This document shows positions 55,989 to 64,000 of a stretch of DNA of 64,000 nt, one piece after another. The notes beneath the pieces are model-generated. The model ran no database searches. It was not told the DNA's origin and saw only the letters and a program-made list of their open reading frames with translations. How positions within the stretch are numbered: position 1 is the first letter of the stretch; the number at the start of each line of letters is the position of its first letter. The position numbers were made by a program, and so were the translations under genes. The stretch is from Nannochloropsis oceanica (taxonomy: Eukaryota > Sar > Eustigmatophyceae > Eustigmatales > Monodopsidaceae), in NCBI GenBank assembly GCA_004519485.1, contig CP038134.1:124001-188000 (forward strand). Reading direction: 5' to 3'.

Positions 55989-56552
55989 CTCTCCTGGTTG
56001 ATGCTGCTGGCACCCTGTGCGTAGCATAGATGGAAAGGATTAGGACGAGCAGATGGGGCATTGGGTGGGTGGAGGAAGGGCAAGTTGAGTTGTTCTCCAG
56101 GCCTAGGTGTCGCTTTGAGCCTCGCCCTCTTTCCCGTGGCCGTCCATTCTCCCCTAACATTCCCTATTGAGATCAGTCTCAGTCTCAGTAATTTCCCTGC
56201 TAGAGCCCGATCTATAAAATCCAGCACACATGACAGGGATATCAGACAAGACCATGTCAAGCAAGCGGTTTACAGATGTCTCGCTCTGCCCTTTCTTTCA
56301 CTCCGCTTATGTTACCTTTCCCCACGCTTTTCCACGCAAATCCTGACGCGGGCTTGGACGCATAAAACGTGCCGATCTGTTGGATGTTTTATTCACCTTG
56401 CCTTGTTTCCCCAAAATAAAGCACACACGTACACCACAAAAACAACCGCGGCTCTCGATCTTACGCTCTCCACCACACAACAAAGTAACAGTAGAAGCGA
56501 AGTATCTCGCGCTCCTCGACACGCAGCAAAGTCTTCATCTTGCTTGTTCCAG
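55989..56552. promoter_or_regulatory. Divergent spacer between RRM and sulfurtransferase genes
   Basis: About 560 bases between outward-reading genes. The sulfurtransferase frame is open back to 56061, but this part has no domain-like composition and is probably leader. Likely promoters of both genes. Confidence 0.4.
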
Positions 56553-57752
56553 ATGCCGCGGCCCCTCGTAGCGTTCCTCTTCCCCTGCTGTTACCTGAGG
56601 TCCAGCGCCTTTACCCATTCCGGGCCTTTCTCCCTGCTACCATCGTTTGGGTCGTCATGCCGCATGTCGTCCAACCTCCAGCCCAATCAACCTTGCCACA
56701 TCCCGGTTCCCGTGGCGGGCACCATTTTCATGAGAGCCTCTGGTGACAGCAACGATGCACCCACATTACCAGGCCTCGTCACCACCGCATGGCTGGCCGC
56801 ACACATTGATGACGAAGATCTTGCTATCCTGGATGTGAGAGGAGAAGTTGCCAAGGCCGCGGTAGAGGACGGGAAGCAATTAACAGAATACAAGGCTTTG
56901 TTTGGCGACTACGTGGACGCGCACATCCCCCACGCCGCTTTCGTCGATTGGACCAAGGATATTGCCTACACTGATGATGCAGGTGTGCCTGTGCAACTCC
57001 TCGAGTTAGACGAACTTCGCACCACACTAGAGTCTAAAGGAGTGGGACTGCGAAAACGTGTGGTGGTTTACGACGGGGGCAACTTACTATTTGCGACGCG
57101 CCTGTGGTGGGCTTTGCGTTTGGCGGGGCATCAGGCCGTCGCTGTGTTGGATGGTGGATATGCCAAATGGCTGGCGGAGGACCGAAAAATTACAGTAGAC
57201 GCGCCATGCCCTCTGAAAATAAATGAAATGTGGGAGAGTGAGACCGTGGCCACATCTGTCGTTGAATTCGCCGTCGGTTCTTCCTCTCCTCCCTTTCTCT
57301 CCTCCCGTGTGGACGCCGACTTTGTCTTGAGATCCTGCGTGCAAGCATCTCCAGATGAGATAGATAGAGTGCAAGTTATCGACGCCCGTAGCCATGATCA
57401 GTTCCTGGGAAGGGTGAGTCGTAGTTTACGTGCTGGTCATATCCCTAAGGCGCGTTCTGTGCCTTACAAAGACTTGCTGGCACCCCCAGAAACACACCCC
57501 GAGACATCATTATCATATCGGGTGATGAAATCAAAGGCAGAGTTGGAGGATACATTGCGAGAGGCGGGTGTAAGTGTGGATGCAGCGACGATGCCTTTAA
57601 CGTGTGTGTATTGTAATGGTGGCGTGGCCTCGACAGTGGTTATTTTTGTGTTAAATCAGTTGTTTGGGATGCAGACCAAGAATTATGATGGATCATGGAA
57701 TGAGTGGGGAAAGCGGGAGGATCTGCCTGTGTCGGTAGCTAAGGAAGAATGA
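56553..57752 (+). CDS. Two-domain sulfurtransferase (rhodanese / mercaptopyruvate type)
   Basis: Single exon of 399 residues. An N-terminal rhodanese-like domain (LVTTAWLAAHIDDEDLAILDVRGE; DAHIPHAAFVDW; VVVYDGGNLLFATRLWWALRL) lacks a catalytic Cys at its loop (VYDGG), as usual for the first domain. The second domain has VQVIDARSHDQFLG, AGHIPKARSVPY and the active loop CVYCNGGVAST with the catalytic Cys. Closest types are thiosulfate sulfurtransferase and 3-mercaptopyruvate sulfurtransferase, which move sulfane sulfur to acceptors. The N-terminus from 56553 (MPRPLVAFLFPCCYLRSSAF) is short and hydrophobic with an SSAF motif, which could direct it to the plastid; a mitochondrial location is also possible. 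An in-frame ATG at 56061 would give a 563-residue form. Confidence 0.87.
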   Translation: MPRPLVAFLFPCCYLRSSAFTHSGPFSLLPSFGSSCRMSSNLQPNQPCHIPVPVAGTIFMRASGDSNDAPTLPGLVTTAWLAAHIDDEDLAILDVRGEVAKAAVEDGKQLTEYKALFGDYVDAHIPHAAFVDWTKDIAYTDDAGVPVQLLELDELRTTLESKGVGLRKRVVVYDGGNLLFATRLWWALRLAGHQAVAVLDGGYAKWLAEDRKITVDAPCPLKINEMWESETVATSVVEFAVGSSSPPFLSSRVDADFVLRSCVQASPDEIDRVQVIDARSHDQFLGRVSRSLRAGHIPKARSVPYKDLLAPPETHPETSLSYRVMKSKAELEDTLREAGVSVDAATMPLTCVYCNGGVASTVVIFVLNQLFGMQTKNYDGSWNEWGKREDLPVSVAKEE

Positions 57753-58027
57753 TTTGATGGGTGCGCAGAAAGAAGGGAGAGGAAACGAAATGAGGTGGAC
57801 TAAGCAAAGCCTTAAAAAAATGCAAGAAATGAAAGAAATGAGAGCTCTTCCGTTTCGTTCTCTAATTCTTTGTCTGTACAGAGGCGGCTTCCCCACAATC
57901 TATAACGTGAACACTGTTACACTGGCTGATGGCTTATTCACATACAAGAATATGTATACATAGACACACTGTGTCGCGCAGGCAATACCCAGATCTGTGC
58001 GCCCCCAAACGCTTTTCCCCTCCGTCC
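57753..58027. other. Convergent intergenic spacer
   Basis: The 275 bases between the stops of the sulfurtransferase and VPS34 genes must hold both 3' UTRs. No gene or motif recognised. Confidence 0.6.
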
Positions 58028-61000
58028 TCATTTCGTCTTCACCGCGAGATTGTGGAAAACCTCGATCACCTGCGGCGCTAACGCACCCATCGCCCTATGG
58101 ATCAACCCCACAAAATACTTCACCGCCTCCTCATCGGTCAAGTCCAAACGAAACCGCCCTTCCATCTTATTTAAAACACGGGCAGCTTCAAGATGATGTG
58201 GCGACGGCAATGCTGCTGGCGTTGTTACTGTTGCCGTTGCTGTCGTCGTCGATTTCATGCTACCGCTTAGATTCAAACTACTTCCCATCATCATCATCAT
58301 CATCACTCCCCCACCGTTGCTCCCACCAATACTGCTGCCAATGTTCGCTCCCCCTCCACCCAGAAATCCTCCACCGCCTCCTCCTCGTCCTCCCCCACCA
58401 TCAGTTTGAGCACCATCATGACTACTGTGCCCCCCCCCCCCCCCCGCTATTTCCTCCCCCCCCTCCCAAATCCTTCAACCCCGCATCCACCATCAAGCTA
58501 ACCACCCCAATCACAACGTTCGCATGCCGTCTCAGCCCATTAAATGCCTTGATGCACAACCGCGTAAACTTTTCGAAATTTTCATGTTCCTTCCCCCCCA
58601 TACCATCCACCATCGACGCGGACAGCCGGAACGGCCCTAAAAGAGGAGTCGGCTTCGGGTCCTTGCCAAGTATAAATCCGAAATCCAGGTGGAAGAACCG
58701 TCCATCCGGACACAACATCATATTATGCAGATGCCTATCCCCGATGCCCAGTAAGTAAGTAATCACACAGTACCCTGCACAGCTCCTGATATACCGGTCC
58801 AACACGTGGGGCTCCACGCCCAGGCCCCCTTCCTCCTCCTCTTCTTCTTCCCCCCCCCCTCCCTTCTTCCACGGATGGTGCTCCCGGAAGAAGGCCAATA
58901 TCTTGCTTCCACTACCACCAACCGGATCTGGCTTACTAGAAACAGATTCAGGAGGAGCTGCAGCGGCAGTAGCACAAACCGAAGGGGCAGAGGCCAAGAT
59001 ATCAGCAACCGTATGAGCATTTGGGATGTATTCCACCAACCCTTCTTGCGTTCCTGTGGCCAGGACACGGTAAGGCGTAAGGCAGAGATCTAATCCCAAG
59101 TCTCTTTTCAAAAGGGTGTCCATGAGGCTAATCAGTTGAAGGACGAGTTGATCCTGTCGTAAATCCTCCCGGCATTTGAAGATGAGGGTTTTTTCCCCGT
59201 CGTCACTCTTCCTCCTGCCTCTGCTGCTGTTTTTACCACTACTACTACAATTGTATGTGTCATTACTTCTACTACAAGTGCTTCCGTTGTTGCCGCCGAA
59301 AGAAGAGGAGGGGAAGGTCGTGGGTTTCCGGTCATGGAAGGGGCAGTTGGAGGTACTTGAGGAAAGGGAGAGGGAGGAGGGGATGGTAGCGGTTGGAGTA
59401 AAAGATAAAGGGAGGTGTGTCATCCGCCCTACTAATTCTTTTCCCTGTGCGTGTGCAGATGCATGGTAATGCTGATTTTGGGGCGGCTGACGGATCCTGT
59501 CCTCGTTTTCGTTCTCCTCCTCCTCCTCCTCTTCTTTTTCTGTGATCTCCTGAGCGATGGCTGAGAGAGAGGAGGAGGTGGAAGAGGGCTTTACTGTCAT
59601 CAACACCCCCATCTCGTTCGGCGACCAAAAGGTTATTAACGCAGGGTACGTCGTACTCCCAAACACAGACGCCCTCGCCGCGTCGAGGCCTTTCACAAGC
59701 ATGGAAGGATCTATCGGGAAAGGCACAGGAAGTGGCGCCTCGCTCACCCCTCTTTCCGACAAGAGAGAGCGAAGGAGCACCTGCTTTCGTTCACGTAGTC
59801 CGGGCGCCTTCAAGACCTGCTGTTGGATTTTCGCGATTTTTTTGAACCACGCTTCTTGGGCGCAGAGGGAGGTATAGGCAGCCTCGTTGGTTTCGCGCAG
59901 GGAGTAGAGGAAGGCGAAGCGCACAGCTTCGAATCCCCGGCCTGACGGAGATGGCGAGTGCTGCATTTCAACAGCAAGATGCCAGAAGAGAGCGTGGCGG
60001 AGGTGGGGGTTGGAGGAATGGCACGCGCGTTGGATAAGTAGGTGGGCGAGAGGGGTCATGTTCATGGGGAGGGAGGAGGAAGAGGAGGAGGAGGAGGAAG
60101 AGAAGGAGGAGGAGGAAGAGGAGGAGGAGGAGGAGGAAGAGGAAGAGAGCATGGGTGATGGTGGTGGTAGTAACGATGGTATCTTGGACTCGACACTTGT
60201 CTTTCTTTGTACTGGGAGAGCAGCAGTAGCCGCTAGAGTGGTGATCGGCGAGACCGCATTCGTTGTCGTTCTCGTTCTTATTTCCACCGATTCGTACCGC
60301 AGCAATTGCACCAATTGCAGCATGAAGAAGCCCAGTTCATCGTCCGAAGTATCGCTTAAGGTCTTCAAGGCTAATGCACGAATGGAAGGATGAGAAAACG
60401 GCCCACTCAGCAGCTTCATTGCATCGATGACGGGAAGATTTCTCTTCCCTTCGCGCCAGAGATGGAGGACCTCCTGCACGGGACAAGAACAGAAGGTTTC
60501 TCCGGCGTTGACACCCTGACGATAATCCTTGTTATCAAGCCCCTGCTCTCGCTGCTGCTGCTCTTGCTGTTGTTGCTCTTGAATAATATTTTGCCTGAGC
60601 GCAGACGAGACCATGAGTGCCCGCAGCAATTTGACCAATCCTCGATTGCTTGGTGGGATGACGGTGTGTCGATGCACCCACAGAAGCCTTGCCTCCTCGA
60701 AGGAAACGGCATCTGAAGGCCGTGTGAGAACGAGTTGCAAACGTTGCGAGACGGTGGGTTCGCCGGTAGGGTTCGAAGGAGGAGGAGGAGTACTTGTGGT
60801 GATTGGCGAGGAGGAGGAGGAGGAGGAGGAAGAGGACCAGGAGGAAGAGCTGTAGAGGAGCTCAAACACCAACGTGGCATGTTCTGGCCAGCCGTAATAT
60901 ATGATGGAATAAGAAGTAGGGATAATTGAGGGTGATATGGGAGGAATCAGGGGAGATGCATGCGTATTGGTGACGGGGGAAGAGGAGGTGCAGGGTGGCC

Positions 61001-61925
61001 AACCGTCATGCATGGGAGAGGGTTCGGAGATGGATCGTCGCGACAAGGAGGGCTCCTGAGCTCGAACCCGAGAGGGTATCTGCGTTGATAATGAGGAAGC
61101 GTTGCAATTAGAAGCATGCTGGTGGTGGCGAGACACAGCGGCCGCACCGCATGATCCTCGGAGACCGAAGACCTTAGTGGATGCCCGAGCTCCTTGCGTG
61201 AAGCGGAATACAACACGTCGCACACTCCTCATTGCGTTTGCCGCTGCACTTAATGGGAAGTCAGCATGTCCCAACAAAGTAGATGAAGACCATAACATGA
61301 AATGCAACGAGGGATCTGGAACAGGCGCGTGACAACCCGTGGACGAGATGGATGAGGAGGCTATTTCCCTCTCCAGTGCTCCCACAGGGACAGCAACCAG
61401 CTTCTGGTCCCAGCAAATCTGACCTTTGGACGGATGGTAACTGGTTGGAAAGCCTGTGCTCGCCACATCGATGGCCTGGTCATCATCGCCGCTCATGCTC
61501 CCCTGAAGGAGTTGACAGGTCACGATCAATTCTTCTTTTTCCACCCCCAGAAACGAGTTGAAGTCGGCCTCCATGGGCAGTTCCAGGCGCAGCACGCGGC
61601 ATGCCATGCCCATTAGCGCAACAGAGCTTGAGGTGGACACACACGTGGCGCTGGTCTTCGAAGAGGTGAATTTGGGCAGCAGCAATGCCTCTTCCTCTTC
61701 TGCTTGCTCGGCCCATCCCTCGTCCTGGCTGCTGCCTCCGCTACTACTGGTGCTCGTGACACTGCACAAGTTTTCGTCGAAGCCCATGCTATGGAAAACT
61801 GGTATAAGTTCTTCTTCTTGGGCCATGACAGCTTCTGGGTGGTGCGGTCGTATCGTGTGGTGCCTCAATTCATTTCGACGGATCCAAAGTCTTGGGTTGG
61901 GATGGGCCTGTAACGGGCGAGTCAC
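58028..61925 (-). CDS. VPS34: Class III phosphatidylinositol 3-kinase (VPS34), frame broken at a homopolymer
   Basis: Reads leftward from 61925, with no intron seen. Order: acidic lead, C2 domain (LHFMLWSSSTLLGHADFPL), accessory helical domain (DDELGFFMLQLVQLLRYE; FLYSLRETNE), then kinase. Kinase motifs: EDLRQDQLVLQLISLMD, LGIGDRHLHNMML (catalytic DRH..N) and FHLDFGFILGKDPKP (metal-binding DFG). It makes PI3P for autophagy and endosomal traffic with VPS15. The C-terminal helix needed for activity (FRLDLTDEEAVKYFVGLIHRAM, split here for length: LTDEEAVKYF, then GLIHRAMGAL) lies in the next frame, at 58028-58306 and upstream to a C16 run at 58430-58445. One base fewer in the run would join the two frames, so this is probably a sequencing or assembly slip rather than a dead gene. 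Poly-Ser loops are present. Confidence 0.85.
58430..58445. repeat. C16 homopolymer at the VPS34 frame break
   Basis: Sixteen C on the plus strand (G on the coding strand), inside a Gly-rich linker. Reading frames on either side differ by one base. Confidence 0.9.
60064..60150. repeat. Poly-serine coding GGA/GAG tract in VPS34
   Basis: A GAGGAG-type repeat (TCC/TCT on the coding strand) codes for about 26 serines with a few Phe in the VPS34 accessory region. Confidence 0.85.
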
Positions 61926-62773
61926 GAGACGAGTGAATGGAAGAGAGCAAGCGGGCCAGGAAAGCCCAGTTTTTGCGAAAATTTCGACAGCCGGAAAGCT
62001 CAGGATAAGAATGAAAGACTAGGGTTTAAAACCACATGCTTTGATGATGTCTGGTGAGCGGTAAGGGGCGAGGGGAATGGATATGATGTCTTTGCCCCTG
62101 ACAGGCGCTTTGCCGGGTGGCAATGCCGATGATGATGCCAAACCTCAAGCGAAGACGAGATCAACCGCGGCGTGCCTTGCCTAAGATCTGCCTTCAGCCG
62201 AAGCAGTTGTTCATATCACACTTCACTTTGCGTCCATCGAGTACACAATGGTGTTTGGTGGTGTGTATTTATACTGTTCAGGTCTCGTGTCAGCGCTGTC
62301 TTCATTCAATTCAATCGACCTCCTATCCCTCAAAGAATTTCCTTTTGCACCATAGTAAAGTGGTCGCCTTTTCTCTCGCTACTCACCACTGCTACTTGGC
62401 CCAGGACTGAGTGTCAATTGATCGTTCGTCTTCATGGCTCCTCTTTCCCACTCTCACCACTTGAACATTTTGATTTCTTGACGGGAACCCTTGCTGTCGT
62501 GTAGCGCGCACCACGAGCAGCATCATCATCACTTTCCCACAGCTCTGAGCCCACCCAAGAAGCTTTTGATCTTCTTTCTGTACGATCGGGAAGATGCTTG
62601 AATTACATACTCCACTTACGAACGTCCTTCTTTTCGCGTCTCATGAGTTCAATTTTCGCTCCCACGTCTGGTGCGATGCCATCGTCATGTCCCACACCAA
62701 TTCGCACTTATCCCTACACATCTTCCCCAAATCTACGTGACAAAGCAGATATTAACGCGCCTGCTGCCCTGAA
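61926..62773. promoter_or_regulatory. Divergent spacer between VPS34 and MYB genes
   Basis: About 850 bases between outward-reading genes with no supported gene. Likely holds both promoters and leaders. Confidence 0.4.
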
Positions 62774-63801
62774 ATGATCCCTGCATTTCCCACCGCCGCC
62801 TGGCCGCCAGGAGGCCCGCGACCCCAGCAAGATCCCCCTCCTCCCGCCACACGGCCCGCTTTCCAAGCGGCGGACCTCCAGGACCACCATCCGGATGCAT
62901 CCGCAAGTTCCTTGGAATTAATGCCCTGCGGAATAACTCCTGTGGTACAGAAGCTCTCCGCAACCACGTTGAACAGCAATGGGAACGGGGAGATCGTCCC
63001 AGCCTCCGCGCCTTCTGCTGCGTCGGGGAATGTCACTCGGGCAAATGGCCTCGGTACAGCGGGAACAGCGTCGGTTGCGTCGTCCGCAGTCTCTGCCTGC
63101 GTTCCTGGCCCTGTAAAGACGCTGAATGTGCTGTTGGGGGGTGCTGATGCCTGCGAAGCCGAAGCGGAGACAAAAGAGTGCAGCAGCACCTATAGCAGCT
63201 ACTGTAATCCAGGCAGCATCAGCAGCACGAAGGTGTCTTCAGACTTCCACCATCACTACAGCCATCATGACCAACCTTCCTACTCCATCGCGAGAAACGT
63301 GTCTCTGCCGATGGCACTTGCTGGGTCCGGCCCTCCTCCTTCCTTCCAGACCAGCAAGCAACAGGAGCAGCAGCAGCAGCCGCAGCAGCAGCACTATTTT
63401 ATGCCGGTGGCGGCGGCAGCGACGACGACGACGACGACGATGCCGCGGCAGCATGTAAGAGAAGGGCGCTGGAGCAAGGAAGAGCACGCCTTGTTTTTGG
63501 AAGGGTACGAGAAGCACGGCCGATCGTGGAAAGACATTGCTGGCTTGCTGCGCACGAGAAGTTCAGAGCAAGTACGGACGCATGCACAAAAGCACTTTCA
63601 GAAGAAAGCGGCGCAGACAGGTGGGGCGTTTGAGAAACACCAGCGGACCATGAACAACAAGAGTCAGGAGAGAAGCTTGCGGGCGAGCACGACCTCTTCT
63701 TCCTCCTCCTCCACCTCTTTCCCCTCGTCTTCGGGGGAAGGGGCAGGGGGCGGGGGCAAGCGCGTCAAAATGACCAGTGCGAGCTTGGCCACTCTATCTG
63801 C

Positions 63802-63836
<35 letters not shown>

Positions 63837-64000
63837 TGCCGTTCTTCTCCCTCACGGCTTCTGGACATGTTTTCGGCAGCAACAATGGCGGGCACCAGCA
63901 GGTGTTATGCCTTCCCCCCCCGACCACTTCGCCCTACATGATGACTTTTCCCGACTCGCAGCAGGAGCAGCGGCAAGAGCCGCAGCAAAAAGAAGCATCA
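62774..64000 (+). CDS. SHAQKYF-type single-MYB transcription factor (runs off the end)
   Basis: The frame opens with ATG at 62774 and stays open for 409 codons to the window edge. One MYB repeat lies about residues 235-280: RWSKEEHALFLEGYEKHGRSW, then DIAGLLRTRSSEQVRTHAQKHFQKK. THAQKHF is the variant of the SHAQKYF signature that marks plant and algal 1R-MYB factors such as the CCA1/RVE and related groups. They bind DNA as regulators, often of clock or stress genes. The flanks are low-complexity (Gln, Ser, Thr and Ala runs), including a run of about 11 Gln near 63806. The true C-terminus lies outside the window, so subgroup cannot be fixed. Confidence 0.85.
63804..63837 (+). repeat. (CAG)n run coding polyglutamine
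   Basis: About 11 CAG codons in the MYB gene. Confidence 0.9.

Noticed and set aside
56061-56552. N-terminal extension of the sulfurtransferase
   Set aside because: The frame is open but lacks domain-like composition; the ATG at 56553 gives a targeting-like N-terminus directly ahead of the rhodanese domain.
58690-58770. DRHLHN in VPS34 instead of DRHLDN as a sign of loss of activity
   Set aside because: That position varies across PI3-kinases; the catalytic Asp, His and Asn and the DFG motif are all present.

Overview
The window looks like nuclear DNA of a photosynthetic stramenopile (heterokont alga), most likely an eustigmatophyte of the Nannochloropsis/Microchloropsis kind. The reasons are: spliceosomal introns with GT..AG ends; eukaryote-only genes (20S proteasome alpha, class III PI3-kinase, GRK-type kinase, BUD23); two plastid-type proteins whose N-terminal hydrophobic stretch ends in the heterokont A-F cleavage motif (VTQAF, SNQAF); and a GC-rich sequence crowded with (GGGA)n/(TCCC)n tracts. 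The species is an inference. No mobile element, virus-like copy, CRISPR array, rRNA or convincing tRNA was seen.

Layout, left to right: endonuclease V (-, cut by the window edge); PH/START lipid-binding membrane protein (+); PIN-like/PILS carrier (-); CCR4/nocturnin/Angel-type EEP protein (+); TMEM45-like membrane protein (-); acidic coiled-coil protein of unknown role (+); proteasome alpha2 (-); FtsH-like AAA protein without protease domain (+); RGS/AGC kinase of GRK type with a CaaX end (-); BUD23 methyltransferase (+); methionine aminopeptidase (+); SulP-STAS-cyclic-nucleotide-binding transporter with a poly-glycine tract (-); S-adenosylmethionine synthetase (+); small lysine-rich protein (-); M41-like protease without AAA domain (+); Msp1/plant-type AAA ATPase (-); secretory-pathway Hsp70 ending in EEVD (+); RRM-RG protein (-); sulfurtransferase (+); VPS34 (-); SHAQKYF-type MYB (+, runs off the end).

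The 21 genes alternate strands almost perfectly: 19 of 20 adjacent pairs are opposed, and only BUD23 and the aminopeptidase are in tandem. Divergent pairs share short spacers that probably hold two-way promoters. Exon joins were worked out by hand from splice sites and frame. Where complete models could be built, the exon lengths sum to whole codons.

Possible links between genes: SAM synthetase makes the methyl donor used by BUD23; the AAA-only and protease-only FtsH relatives look like complementary halves that may act in the plastid; and several genes (VPS34, PH/START, SulP, GRK) concern membranes and signalling. The most unusual items are a nearly identical 400-base block in two introns of the Hsp70 gene, the split FtsH pair, the EEVD-ending Hsp70 behind a signal peptide, a 72-bp inverted repeat inside a coding exon, and the poly-glycine insert in the transporter's STAS domain.
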